Made by a program: the position numbers and the translations under genes | The notes under the pieces: generated by a model | What the model saw: the letters and a program-made list of their open reading frames with translations, nothing else | Database searches by the model: none | Told to the model about the DNA's origin: nothing | In this document: positions 32,068 through 46,900 of the stretch, in pieces | Layout of the letters: each line of letters starts with the position of its first letter | Numbering within the stretch: position 1 is the stretch's first letter | Assembly (NCBI GenBank): GCA_001574975.1 | Contig: KQ965834.1 | Location: 45,106 to 109,105 of the forward strand | DNA length: 64,000 nucleotides | Origin: Gonapodya prolifera JEL478 | Lineage: Eukaryota; Monoblepharomycota; Monoblepharidomycetes; Monoblepharidales; Gonapodyaceae | Direction of reading: 5' to 3'

Positions 32068-35000
32068 CTACCACCCCCTCATCAAATCGTCAATCGCACC
32101 ACTTCCTGTCCCACCCGATGGCTTAGCTGGCGCCCCCGGTGCGGCAAAAGGTTGAGATTTCGTTCTTGCTGCCGGTACGGCCTGTAAAGTGGATGTGGGG
32201 GTCAACACAACATTTCAGGATAAATATTGGATCCAATACTCACGGGAGGAGACGGTCGGCCCGACGGAGCTGAAGGTCCAGTGATGTCCGACATGAGTTC
32301 ATCAATGGAGATACCGAGTCCAGTCGGTGACGTTGGGGACTTCAGCTGGGTCAAGGATTGGGGCGGCGACGACTTTGGAGGTGGAGGTGGTCCTGCCGGA
32401 GATGGCTTGGGCGCTGAAGTCGGGATCACTGATGCTGATACAGTACTAGTTCTCGGAGGTGGGTTCGCAACAACAGGCGAACCGCTGCCGGACGAGCCAC
32501 TTGGCGCAGGGGCCCGCCCGCTCGAACCCCGCTGCGGAGGTGTGGCAGAGGTGGGAGAAGCCGACTGGTACGGAGATGTTTGCGGCCCCAAGTTTGGAGA
32601 CGGCGGAGTGAACGTCAGCAAAGGTGGGTTCAGGGGGGCCGCGAGAGCTTCCGGCTGTGGGGGAGCTGCCGGTGCAGGCGGGGTGTTGTGAAAGCTTGAA
32701 GAGCGGGGTGGCGCCATTGAGACTGAGATCGATGGTATGGCTTGAGGCGGGGGCGCCGAAACTGGCGGTGGTGGCGGTGCCATTGTTGGGGGCGGTGGAC
32801 CACTCACAGACCGCATTACCGTTGCAGGTTCCATCGCCGAGGAAGGTTTCGCTCCGCGGAAGTCTCGCTTTCCCTGGTGCCTTCCAAACGCTGCCGCGTT
32901 GGACGTGAGCCCAGACGTCTCGTCGTCTGACAGAAACTCTTCGTTCTCCCTGGCGTCATTGTAGCTTTGCACGTACTCGGCGCTCGCTCTTGGCTTCGGG
33001 ATTTTGCGCATCGGACCAGTGGGCGACGGAAGCTCTTGGAGAGTTGCGTCACTTCCTCCCTTTGATGGGCCGATGCCTCGCTTGTTGAGGAGGGACTGGC
33101 GCCAGGCTTTTTCGTACTCCTCCCAACGCTTGAAGGGGACCGCACGCTGGTCAAACTCGCCCTCGCCAGCGCTGTGGTCGTCTCCTCCTGCTCCGGCGAC
33201 TTGTCGAGTGGCACCCTATCGGCAAGGTCTTAGCGCTAAACTCAAATTCGAGTGCTTAGTCCATCAATACGAACCCAAGAGAAGTCATCAAAGTGCCAGA
33301 ACGCATACAACGGGAGCATAATCTGCCAAATGGGCAGCGCAAGCATGAACAACAGGAACCAGCCCAGATAGCTGATACGCTTGGCCGTGATGAGGACCAG
33401 GAACGACGGAATGAGCAGGGACACAACCATCATGACCAATGGGAAGATCTGCACGGGCGAAAGCGCCAATGCAGACCGAAGCATGATGATGGCTTGAACG
33501 ATGCTGAATTGTGGTGCGATCATTGTCACAACACCAGATTTTGTCGGCTTGCATACTACAGAAACTCACAGGTAGTAAAGCATGACTGTGGAAACAGGAA
33601 GAATAGCAGTTCCCATGAGGTCGAGGAACACAACAAATTGCATTGAAAAACAGAACGTCCCGCAAAGGTTGTTCACGAGGACGAGCTCCATCTGGAGGTC
33701 CGGCGAGCGTTTCATTGAGACAACGGAAGTTGACACACGACAAATAAAGGGGTGCCTACCAAGTTGTGTACAGTTGAGTTGATCCATCGGCGACGCTGGG
33801 AGAGCAACGTCTGGAAATCATCGGGCACGGTGGTCTTGCACACCGCTCGAGGAACGAAGATCTGTTCGAAAAAGGCACACTTCGACACGCAACCCACGAA
33901 GCAAGTATAGTGCGCCAGGCTCACCATTTTTCGGTTCGGGAACTGCCGGAGCATCAAAGTACTCAAGAACCTAAACACCCGTACTCCGATCAACTGGATG
34001 TCTTTCCGATTCGTGGCCTTGTAAGTGAAAAACCCACCGATCCTCTCCTAACAAGAGCAGATTCTTCTGATGCAACGTGTCCGTCTCGTTCGTCGAGTAC
34101 TGATCGACAATGTCTGGTGACACCAGGACAGGAACCCACATCCCGTCCTTGTAGGCTTTGATGCGGTACATGCAGAAACATCCAGGAAGACAGGTGACAC
34201 CACCGAACACAGACTCGAAAGATTTGCCAAGGTGATGTGAGATGTAGTATTCGAAGACTGCAGTCGGGACCGGTCATTGAGCTGACTGAAGTGAAACATG
34301 TTGCCGGCTGCCAATTCACTGACCTTGAATAGCCGTAACCCAGCTCTGTGTCTTATTTGTAATCTTGGTCTCCCCACACAGCCCCATAATCTGCTGATCG
34401 TTGATCATAGCCCTGGTCATGAGCTTGATCGAGTCCGTGTGGACCTTGGTGTCGGCGTCCACCATGAGCACGATCTCGAACTTATCGGGCGTGATGTGCA
34501 TCACGTGGTGGATCTTGCGGAACAGGTCAAAGTCGAGCGGCGTCATGCGTTCGCCCAGGATACAGCGACGGAAGAAATTCATGAGCACAAGTTGGGAGTC
34601 ACGTTTGCCGCGGTTACCTGAGGTGGGAGCAGTCGTTCGTCGTTGGTTTGAAATCAAGCCAGGCGCAAATTTGAAACGAACCTGGCTTCCCCCCTCCACT
34701 CTCCTCCGGCGTACCACACTTGGCCACCAACACCGTCGGCACATTCCTCCCCCTCTTCCTATAATACCCCACATACACCTTGGCCATATTATGCTGCTTG
34801 GACCCACTCGCGACCGCGACGTACGAATACGGCTTGGGCTCTCCAAACGACCTATCCTGATCCATCAACTCCAGAACCAAATCGGGGGTGGGGGCCGGGT
34901 TTCCCTTGCCCTGCACAATCCCATCAGCAACGACCAGCAGCAGCTTTCGCGCGTCGTGGTAGTCCGTGGCGGCCATACTGTCAAACGTGTTCTCGAGTGA

Positions 35001-36598
35001 CTCCGTGCCCTCCGAGTATGCCGTCACCAGCATGACGACAAAGGGTTCGAGCGGGTCGGCTTCGGGCGCGCCAGGGTACCCGTTTCCGGCGCCGCCCTTG
35101 ATGGGACCCAGTTCGATGGCGCCCCCGATTTCACGGAGGAGAGGCACGGGCGCGGGTGCGTAGTCGTGTTCGCGAAGGGCCAGAGCGTCAGGGTGCGGTT
35201 CGCGCGCGAGACGGAAGGAGATGAACCAGTCGAAGATGACGGCGAAGGCGAAGCCTGGGATGGTGGTGGGCGGTTATGTGCGGTTGGTGGGCCAGGGGGA
35301 CGGACTGGGCCGGAACTTACGGGTAAACACAACCCCCATAACAAGAATCAACCCAATATAAAACACAAGCGTGACGGCAAGACACCCCACATCCTGCATT
35401 GCCGTTTTGCCCACGCCGTACTTCTCCACCAGGCACTGGGCGGCTGTTCGGAGTTCGGGAATGGTGCGTTGGAGAATGGTCGCGTCGCGGATACTGACGG
35501 CCGCGCGGAGTGCGACGTCGAGCGGGTTGGTCAGGTCCGGTGTGGGGTTGGCGCTGAAGTAGGTTGTGAGGTCGAGGACCTGTTGGGGGAGAGTAGCAGT
35601 TCGGTAAGAAAAGAGAGGGTCAGGTGAGTCAAGAACAGAAGAAACGTACCGCGTCGTTGAGAACGATGAGGTTCTGGATTCGTGGGGCTTGCCGGTACAG
35701 GTACCCCCAATCGTACACGGGGCTTCCGACAACGGTGAGGTTGAACGTGGACGTGACATAATCGAGCGGGACGCATCCGCCCTGGCTATAACACGGGTTA
35801 TGCTGCTGCACGACGGCGTTATTGATCAAGCTATCCGGTAGATTCGCGCACGACGGCGCCGGTGTTTCCGTGAACTGTTCCGAGACGGAGAACCCCGGTG
35901 GGAGGTTTTCGAACATGTGGGAGAATTCAGGCAGGACGGTGGACCGGTTGTACAGCTGGCCGGCGATGACGAGCGTGTCGAAAGTCTCGACGGAGACCGA
36001 GGAGAGCTGGATGGCGGTTTGTTTGGCGGTGCTGCAGAGGAGTTCTTTGAGGGCCTAGTGTCGAAGGTGGATTTGTGAGGGGTGACGATGGGGTGGCGGG
36101 AAGGAGAAGGAAGGCGGGGCTTACCAGGGTGAAGAAGACGATCAAACACGAGATGAGGAAGACGATGAAGCACAGCGCGACTTTCTCCCGCCACGCCTGC
36201 CGCACACGGTAATCCTTCATACCACCAATCGAACTGAGCAAGAAATTGGGACAGCAAATCGTAATCATCCGCGAAAACGTCGGCCACGGCCCTTTGAAAA
36301 TATCCGTCCGCTCAATAAGCTTCTTGCGAATCGTCGTATGTCGCTCGGTGGCTCTCAGCGGTTTCGTCAGGGTCTTCCTCTCGCTTCTCCCACGGATCCC
36401 GCCGCCGCTCCTCGTGGCCCCGTGACGACCGAACCCGCCCGTCTCTGAGGTCGGGAGTGCTTCGAAGCCGCCCTCCCCGCCAAACACCTTGTTGAACACG
36501 GCGCGCGGGTCGAGCATTTGTCGTACGGTGCCGGCGGTGCGCCGGACGGGGGATGTTTGCTGTACGGGCTCGTCGGAGAGGAAGGGTTCGTAGGACAT
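32068..36598 (-). CDS. chitin synthase, division 2 (class IV-like)
   Basis: Plasma-membrane processive GT2 enzyme making chitin from UDP-GlcNAc, resembling yeast Chs3. About ten exons; the first is 36598-36125. It begins [13 protein letters not shown], has the class IV signature [20 protein letters not shown] and [20 protein letters not shown], and a lumenal loop of ~250 residues with NLTVVGSP. The catalytic part has [38 protein letters not shown] (DAD), [17 protein letters not shown] and [16 protein letters not shown] (QRRRW). Several helices follow ([40 protein letters not shown]). After WHFDDFSWG and [18 protein letters not shown]-like sequence comes a ~300-residue Pro/Ser-rich tail, longer than usual, whose last exon ends IDDLMRGW. 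The stop is TAG. Divergent from the Mps1 gene. Confidence 0.93.
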
Positions 36599-37246
36599 TG
36601 GCTTATTGGTGTGCAGAGGGAGAAGAGGTGGTGGGTGGGGGAGTGGGCTGGACTGGGGTATCGCAGGAAGGAAACAGAGGGGCGGTGCCGAGATTGAGTG
36701 TTCTTCTGGTTTTCTGGGACGACGGCTGCGATTTGGCTCACCTTTTCACAAGAGTGATCCAAAACAGTCTCCGCGATCTCTCGGTCTCGCAAACGATCCT
36801 TTCCGGTGAAGAGTTCTCTTCGGTCTACCTCTTGTCGCTTTCTGCAGTCCTGGGCGTCCAATTCGCCCGTCCTACTTCCCCTCGCGTTCTGAGGGTTTGA
36901 GACCTAGGCGCGACTTGAGTTTTGATGCTTCGGTTGCACAGCCTCACTTGGCCAAACCCGCCCCGGCGGCACTATTCTCAATTAAATTTACGTTCAGTGC
37001 CAAAGTATTCTGCCAAGAACTTGTTCGGCCGTGATACTAGACTGATTTTTTCTTATTTATGTTTTGGATTATGTGGGGAGAGTTTGCAGCAAATTATTAT
37101 CTGGACAAGAGCGAACAAGAAATGGGATTTGTAAGAGTCGTTTTCGGCTACAGTAAGGAAAAAATCAGTAAGGTCTGAGGCTATCGTCCGTGCACCTAGA
37201 ACTTCATGTGTGCCACGATATTTGTGCATGAATCCAAAGACACTCG
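36599..37246. promoter_or_regulatory. divergent promoter region, chitin synthase / Mps1 kinase
   Basis: About 650 bp between two start codons on opposite strands. Only short frames. No regulatory motif can be named with confidence. Confidence 0.5.
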
Positions 37247-40200
37247 ATGGCGACACCGGACGCCTCGACTCGCGACCATCTGCGATACGCAATCATCAAG
37301 TCGCAGCAGGGGCCGAAAGGTGACTTCCTCCTCAATCGCACGTCACCGCCAGAATCCGCTTTACTCTTCTTGCCGCCGCCTCCCCCTTTCTTTGTCACAC
37401 CGATTCCCAACGTCACCCGTCGGTTCAACTCCAAAACCCGACCAGAATGGCTCGCATACCTCCGATTCGAGCGTAACTCCACCGGCTCATCGCCGAAGGG
37501 AGTCTCGCGCATTCTGTCCGTGTGCAAGCAGGCGATGGAGTCGGCAGACATGGCAAGGACGGACGCGCACGTCGAGGTTGCCCTGCTCTGGATCGAGATT
37601 GTCGATGCATTCATGTGAGTCGAGTGGTCGAGCAACGGTCCCACCGGAGCGAGCAGCGCGAGCGGAGGGAGGGAGGACCCGAGGCCTAAGCGCCGTTAGG
37701 CGCTGACCGAGGTGTCCGCCGGAGGCGAGTGAACCGCGGAGCGGAATGTTCCTCGCGGAGCGAACCCGAGGCGTAACCACAAAGTGCCGCCGTTTATTGA
37801 CCCCACACCACCATCAACCATTCCACCATTCCACCCCACAGATCCGCCGGCGCGCCCAAAGACGCCATCCAGTCCACGTTCCGCAAAGCCGGGCGCGCAT
37901 GCTCACCTCTTCGCGGTACGGCCGTCGCGGCGCTGTACAGGAAATGGGCGGCGTTCGAACGAGCGCAGGGCGATCCAGAAAGGGCGATTGGGATCGACCA
38001 GATGGCGCAGGCGGCGGGAGAGTCGGTGAGTCCGTCTCATGGTGAGTCGCATCGGGAGCGCAGCAAGTGGAGCCCGAGGCCAAAGTGCGAAGCACTGACC
38101 GAGGCGTTGGCTGGAGGCAAATTCTCGGAGTGGGCCGCGGTTGGGGGGGGGGGGGGGGGGGGGGGGGGGAGGGGGTTGAAGATTTGTGAAGCTGATACAG
38201 TCCGTTCGGTTCTGTGCTATTCCCCAATCACCCCGATCCTGTATTCTTGCCTACCGTTTTCCAGCTCCATTTGACGACAAAGAAAACCTCCCCACCAAGA
38301 AACACTCTTCCACAGCTACAGCTTCCATCGCCGCCCACCCACCAATCCAATCGTCCCAGAGCCTCTCCTCATTCGCACCTACCACCACACAACCCGCAGC
38401 ACCTGCACCTGCACCCCGCCGCCCGCGCCACGAGCGCCGCCTTCTGGGCCCCCCGAAGCGCGTATCGGGGGAATCGCGGGAGGTCGACGAAGACGAGGAC
38501 CAGCATGCACAGCCGCATCTGCCGAGACGAGGCGGCGGCGGCAGTACGAGCACGAGCACGGCCGATGCGCTGTCTCAAAACTCGCAGGAGACGGCCTACT
38601 CACCGGGAGGGAGCTCGCAGGGATCATCATACGGCCGCTCTCCGTTACCCTCATCTCAGGAATCAGTACCCTCGCCGTCGCCGTCGGAGGAAGCGCTTGC
38701 TACTCGCCAAGCACAAGCACACGCCGGCCGACAGCCGCGGGAAGCGTCGGCGTCGGTTCCATCCTCCGAAGCATTGAACACCACCACCACCACCCACCGC
38801 CCGCACCCGCCCTCCCGCTCCTCTTCCGTATCCAGCGTATCCTCACTCGCATCATCCGCGTCGTCTGCGTCCACGTCCCCCTTGTCTCGCGCCAGCTGTG
38901 CGGAAACGTCTGATTCGGAACTTGTGTCGCCTGTTGAGCGAGGTGCTGGAGCCAGGAAGGGGTCTATGTCGGAGAAAGCCGCGCCGAGGGGGGAGATGGT
39001 GCCCAAAGCTGCGGAGGTTGATCTCATGGAGCACGAGCACGAGCAGGAGCCGAATGGAAGTGCAGCGGCGGTTCCGCGGGAGGAGGGAAGCCCCACGGTG
39101 AGCGCGTTTGTAACTGCTTCTCCCTTGAGCTACAACTCACATTTTCCCTTCAGATCGTCCGAACCCGTCCCACCCCACACCCACCACCCACCCAACCTCA
39201 CCCCACACCTTCCTCCATCACCTCAACCCACCCAACCCCCACCGCCCCAAACTCAAACTCCGCAACCGTCTTCCACGTCTCGCGACCCGCGCCGTCCGGA
39301 ATCGCACTCACGCGGGCTTTCGTGCCGCCTGTGAAGCCACAGCTTGGTGCGCCCGATACGGCGCGGTTGAATGCAGCGGCGGCGGCGGCGGCGGGAAGAC
39401 GACCGCCTGCGTCTCAGGAGCAGGAGCGGGATCATACCGCCCCGCGAGCTGGTGGTGCGTCGTCCAATGAGGTCCCTGCGACGCCGTTTGGGCAGGTGAG
39501 TCTTACGAAGTCACGTTAAGCGGGATTAGGTTGTAGAAGGTGACAGGTTCATTTTTATTGAACCACTCAAGGCGCCGCGGAAGGACAATTTGGGGACCTT
39601 TTCCGCCACGGTGGGGAGCACTCGAGGGGCGATCAAGGTGAGACCACACAAATTTATTATCCCGGGCCACTCCCCTGTTCCGCGCTCACTCGCCAAATCG
39701 CTTGACCAGGTCAACGGAACTCCGTACACAAAGCTCTCCACGCTCGGCCGCGGCGGGACGTCCAAAGTGTACAAGGTGCTCTCACCCAACGGACAAGTCC
39801 TTGCGCTCAAGAAGGTTTCCATCCGCGGCGCCGATCGCAGCGCTGTCGAGGGGTACGTCAATGAGATCCGTCTGCTCAAGAAGCTGAGGGGCAACTCGCG
39901 CATTATTGGCATGACGGACTGGGAGGTGGATGAGCGCGGAGGTGTCATTTTGGTTGTGAGTCCCCACAGTGTCTTTCGGGGTTTCGACGCAGCCCGATCC
40001 CCATTCCACCCTAGGTAATGGAGTGCGGCGACGCAGATCTCGCCCACGTGCTCCGACGGGCCGGGCAAAGACCCACGTTAAACCAGGTCCGGATGTTTTG
40101 GGAGCAGATGCTGCAGGCAGTCAAAGCGCTACATGAGGAAAGCATTGTGCATACGGATCTCAAACCTGCAGTAGGTCGGCAGTATGTGCTTCGTGGGCTT

Positions 40201-41114
40201 TGTAGATGAATGACGCGCATATCTCCCTCTGCGAAGAACTTTTTGATGGTGGAAGGTGGTCTTAAGCTGGTATGTTTCGAAGTTGATCGGGATGTTTTTC
40301 AAATTTCATAAGGACTATCTCTTCTATATTGGACACGCTCTCCGTCGACACGCCTGACTTACGGAACTGAAGATCGACTTTGGAATCGCCAAGGCTATTC
40401 CAAATGATACGACGAACATTCACAGGGATCACCAGGTTCGTCGGACCTCAAACTTTTCCCCTTCGAGCCGTGGTGTAAAATTGTGCGTCTACTCGTAGAC
40501 GGGTACCGTGAACTACATGAGCCCCGAATCGATCACGGATATCAGCGGACAGAGGAGGGATTATCTCAAGGTTCGAATCAATGCTTGCACCCCCATTCCC
40601 CAACGCTCGCTCATGGAAAATTCAGATCGGCCGTCCATCTGACGTCTGGTCCCTCGGCTGCATACTGTACGAGCTCCTCCACGGGCGAACACCTTTCTTT
40701 CACCTTTCCAGCATGGTCTCGAAGCTCCAAGCTATCATCGACCCCAAGTTCGTGATCCCGTATCCTGACATTGACGAACACGCGTCGGATGCGGCGGAGA
40801 TGAAGCTGGCGTGGGAGTGTGTCCGCGGATGCTTGAAGAGGGATCCCAAAGAGCGCATGACGATTGGTGAATTGCTGGGGCATCCGTTTCTGAGTGGTGT
40901 GAATGGAGCAGGTGTGTATCTCCTGAACGGCCCGATTGCGGTCATGCTCCTCGTTGCGGCACTCACTGTGTCTATCACCATAGCTACTTCTCCATCGAAG
41001 TCGACGCTTGATGAAGCTGCGCTCGTGCAGCAAGTTGTCAGCGAAGTTCTTCAAGCGTTTCGACCTGACCGATTGAATTATGGTGACCAAGTTTCTTCGG
41101 TGAGATTTGCGTGA
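37247..41114 (+). CDS. MPS1: Mps1/TTK dual-specificity kinase
   Basis: Spindle-checkpoint kinase that acts at kinetochores. Exon 1 (37247-~37615) starts MATPDASTRDHLRY and exon 2 (from ~37842) carries TPR-like sequence (PEWLAYLRFERN; LYRKWAAFERAQGDPERAI), as in the N-terminus of Mps1 and Bub1 proteins. A long Ser/Pro/Ala-rich linker follows (38270-39500). Kinase domain: LGRGGTSKVYKV (G-loop), LALKKV, then NEIRLLKKL. The hinge MECGDADLAHVL matches TTK, the catalytic loop reads IVHTDLKPA (TTK has HSD), then IDFGIAKAI (DFG) and the activation segment IHRDHQTGTVNYMSPESI. SDVWSLGCILYELLHGRTPF and ERMTIGELLGHPFL close the domain. Many short introns, several cutting the kinase domain (for example ~40170-40240). 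Two introns contain hairpin repeats and a poly-G tract. The last frame ends at 41114; the exact C-terminus may differ. Confidence 0.92.
37681..37766 (+). repeat. intronic hairpin repeat, copy B
   Basis: In the first intron of the Mps1 gene. The unit at 37681-37712 has perfect arms AGCGCC / GGCGCT around GTTA, framed by GAGG and CTGACCGAGG. The shared 13-mer CGCGGAGCGAACC follows at 37754-37766. Confidence 0.7.
38076..38104 (+). repeat. intronic hairpin repeat, copy C
   Basis: In the second intron of the Mps1 gene. Arms AGTGC / GCACT around GAA, framed by GAGGCC and CTGACCGAGG. It differs from copy B in both arms in a way that keeps pairing. Confidence 0.7.
38143..38169 (+). repeat. poly-G tract, 27 consecutive G, then A and five G
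   Basis: Uninterrupted run of 27 G in the second Mps1 intron, upstream of the acceptor TTTTCCAG near 38262. Able to form G-quadruplexes in DNA and pre-mRNA. The length of such a run is also unreliable in any assembly. Confidence 0.9.
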
Positions 41115-41640
41115 AATCAATTACATGGAACACCCGTCTAAAGAGTTGTATTTCAACGCCGTACATTCACTTCAGCTTATTGTCAGTCAACTACGTCGAG
41201 GCTTGCCAATCGACCTATCTTCGTTTGCAGTAAGGGAAGGTAACGGCATTTGGATTCACGGGTCCGATGGAGCACAATGAACCAGGACAATCGTTGTTGG
41301 TTCTGAATAAGACAGAGTTGTAAACTTGAGAATATTTTTATTCCACAATTGATTTGAATAAAAGATTTCTGCTGTTGCGAGCACTGGAAACTTCACTCCT
41401 CAACATTTCAGCTCCATCCCGGACCGCTTTTTGAACTTCATGTGAGCCAAATCACGCTTGGCAAATTTTGTCGGCATCACAGCGTCAGCTGATCGTCCTT
41501 TCCCTCCTCGGCGTCAAATTTCAACTTCACTTACCGTTCCACCTTCAGCTCCCCGCAGTCATCATCACCACACGGTCTCCCCGTTTTTCCTTCTTTGCCA
41601 CTTGAATTACGATGCTGACAGGTGATAGGAGCCGCTCAGC
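41115..41640. other. intergenic
   Basis: Holds the 3' flank of the Mps1 gene and whatever promoter the decayed ankyrin gene had. No feature recognised. Confidence 0.5.
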
Positions 41641-43718
41641 TGTGCACTCGAACGCGTCCCAATCGAAGTCATCGCTCGCATCGGTGACTTCTGTGTCTTC
41701 CGCTTGACTCTCCCTACCGCGACTCTCAACAAAAACCTCGTTAGAATCTTTCGCGCCCCTCGGGGTATTGCAAACAGAGCGCTTTCCCACTACGGAATGC
41801 CCCACCGTGCGCTCTACTTTGAGGCAATACGGGGAAATCCCGATGCGGTATCGCTGCTGTATCGCGGCGTCGATATGAAGAAGCGGGGTGGAGACATTGA
41901 AGCAGATCTGCACAACGCACTCTTCGGGGCTTGCAAAGCCGGGAACGCTGAGGCCGCCAGGACTCTTCTTGCTCATGGTGCTGATATTCACGAGAAATCA
42001 GACAAGGCGCTTGCTCTTGCTGCGTCGGAAGGACACAGTTCCGTGGTGCAAACGCTCCTTGAGTGTGGCGTATCTGTTGACCCATGGCGAAGCGAAGCCC
42101 TCATTCAAGCAGTGATCCATGGCCACGAAGTCATAGTGAAACTGTTGCTGACTGCGAAGCTTCAATTCAATGCCTGGTGTTGCCTTCTGTTTAACAAGGC
42201 AGCAGAGTTTGGACATGCGAAGATAGTCACACTTTTGCTGGATTACGCGATATCAATTCGACACACGTACAGATTACGGCGGTGCACTCATACCAGCATG
42301 TGTGCGAGGACATCTCGAAGTCGCTAGCATCCTGTTGGGTCGAAATACATATGCGGATGGGTGTAAGTCCCGCGCACTTTTGAAGGCAGCGCTTCACGGA
42401 CACAGTAAGATTGTTGCGCAACTCACTCTTCATGGAATTGGTAAAAATAATCACGAGTTCTTCAAGGCTCTTGTGGTTGCAGCGGAAAGCGGAAATATCG
42501 ATTGTGCAAAGGTTCTACTTGATGCTGGCGCTGACATTCACGCATACGATGGCTCCGCATTGAGAGCCCTAAAGGGCGGCTGAACCGAAGTCGTGGAGTT
42601 ATTGACCCACTACGGCGCATTGGAAGGGACCGATCCGAAGGTCGTACTCCTTGATGGTGGATCAAGGCATGGACAGACCTGTGAATCTTTTGCTGTGCAT
42701 TTTCAAAGAGTTACACGGTTTTCTGAAGGTGCTGACGCCTTGCTCGCAGCGGTGAGAGGGGGTTATGGGAAGGTCGCCGAAGTGCCCTTCTCGCACTTTC
42801 AAATCAGCCATGAGGATAAAAACATGGCGCTGGTAAAAGCTTGTGAGCTGGGGTGGCCCATTGTCGCAGTGGTACTTAGTTCCCATGGGAGCCGATGTTC
42901 ACGCTGAAGGCGACAAAGCACTCAGGAATGTATGCATCTTGCGACAGCATGAAGCAGTCAAAGTGCTTCTTGAATTTGGGTCATATACCAGTATTTGCAC
43001 TAATCATCTTCTCATTGAAGCGGCACTCGGTTGGTCTCAGGAGCACACCAAGATTGTTCAATTACTCTTGGAGCACGGTGCGGATGTACACACACAAGGC
43101 GACTTGCCGCTCGCCAACGCATGCTTACATCATCGGAGGATGCGGTTAAAATACTTCTCAGTGGGGGGCGGATATGCATGCCAGGTCCGATAGTGCGCTC
43201 TGGATAGCTTTTCGACGAAGGGATATACATGTACTCAGCCTCTTGTGGGACACGGAAACTGGTCCTCCCCATCTAGGACATGTGTTTCTGAGGGTCGCTG
43301 CGGCAAGGGGTACTGTTCAGCTCGTTGCTGAACTCTTGAACCGAGGAGTCGATGTGAATGGACAGAACGCGAGAGCAGTCTTTGGAGCAATTGATCGTAA
43401 CCATCTCGAAGTAGTAACCACTCTTCTCGATGGCGGTGCTGACATCCATATGCAACAGAACAGGGCTCTAATGGATGCAGTCTGGCGGAGAAATCAGTTA
43501 TAGTGCAACTTCTGCTCACCCAGGGGGCGGATGTTCAGGCTCATGATAACGAGGCTATTGTTCTTGCGGTCAGTGGAGGAGACTACGCTACAGTCAGGAT
43601 ACTATAGGACCAAGGAGCAGACGTTCATGCGAGATCCGATGCAGCTCTTATGATGGCTAAAAGCTTGGGATACATGAAAATTGTGAAGCTCCTTTTGGAA
43701 CGCGGGAGAATAATGTAG
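41641..43718 (+). pseudogene. decayed ankyrin-repeat protein gene
   Basis: The frame opens with an F-box-like start (CALERVPIEVIARIGDFCVF, 41641 on), then about a dozen or more ankyrin repeats: HNALFGACKAGNAEAARTLL, KALALAASEGHSSVVQTLLE, RALLKAALHGHSKIVAQLTL, LVVAAESGNIDCAKVLLDAG, HTKIVQLLLEHGADVHTQGD, VTTLLDGGADIHMQ. Repeat sequence continues across breaks: frame changes near 42250, 42893, 43140 and 43495, a TGA at 42581 (KGG-stop-TEVVELL) and a TAG at about 43606. The last repeats (AALMMAKSLGYMKIVKLLLE) end at 43718. Ankyrin proteins of this kind bind other proteins; an F-box would make it an SCF receptor. No start codon is in frame with the first segment. A pseudogene is the simplest reading. 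Confidence 0.8.
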
Positions 43719-44020
43719 GGCTGTTAGGTAGGATGTTGTTAAGATTACTTAGAGGGTACGTTAGGAGAGTTGGGGTGGACGATGAGACACTTACACATTA
43801 TGCAATTCGGAAATTTTCAAATATTTTTCTAAAAAGATGAACGTATTACTCTCGATTTTGATGCGTTCGACGGCAAGCGAATTTGTTAACCGTTTCGCAA
43901 TATTCAAGAAACCACATACCCCAATTTCATTCTACAATACGTGTAACAACGAGTTAAGTACGTAAGAAACTTCGCCCTCGTATCCCCAACTGCGCTTTCA
44001 GTACAGCCAGCATTAACGGC
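43719..44020. other. intergenic, AT-rich
   Basis: Short AT-rich stretch between the ankyrin pseudogene and the 3' end of the sirtuin gene. Nothing recognised. Confidence 0.5.
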
Positions 44021-46211
<2,191 letters not shown>

Positions 46212-46900
46212 TTATTCGACAATTGAAGTGCTGAACGCACCAAGCAGTTTTGGTCGGGCCAAAGCGTGCACAGTCCCTCAATTATATTGCTCTCTGAATT
46301 TTGAGCATCCGAAACCGAAATGGGCGCTACCGGGCCATCAATCGTGAAATCAATAAGCCTGGAAAATGGGCGATGCTCCGGAGGACCACAATACCGCTCT
46401 CAGGGGGCTACTTTAGTCAGGATATCATTTCTTTGCTATCGCATCCTCCGTTCGTCTGCAAAATTTTCCTCCAGTCAGGAGCCACCCGCTACCACGGAGA
46501 GCACTTCGCAAAGTGACGCAACACCGCCCAGTGGACACTTACCAGAGAGGAGAAAGTCCAGCGTTTCGACCGGAATATCCGGCCCCGCAGTGGGATTTTC
46601 GGGATAAAATCAACAACAGTGAATTACGATAAGCGATTCCAGTGGAAAATTGCCGTGCCAAGCTTTCGCGTGTATTTTTTGATGTCGATTCGACTTTTGT
46701 GGATATTGCTCTGATCTTGAGGCTGTAGTGGGTTTTACATGCAATGCGTCTGCATATTCATTCTCAATTTTCAATTCTTTTAGCATACACTTTCTGGTCC
46801 TTGCTATCGTGAAGGAATCTTATCCTTTGGTGAAAATCCTCACCATATGTTCGTGCCATGAAATGTCCAAGGATCGCTCAGACACTCCAATTGCTTCCAT
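46212..46900. other. intergenic
   Basis: Promoter side of the sirtuin gene and 3' flank of the small secreted protein. Only short frames. Confidence 0.45.

Noticed and set aside
32227-32908. Long plus-strand open frames opposite the chitin synthase tail
   Set aside because: Antisense reading of a GC-rich Pro/Ser coding region; low-complexity Gly-rich product, no splice logic.
38143-38169. Poly-G run as a regulatory G-quadruplex
   Set aside because: Kept only as a repeat: length is unreliable in assemblies and there is no evidence of function beyond position in an intron.
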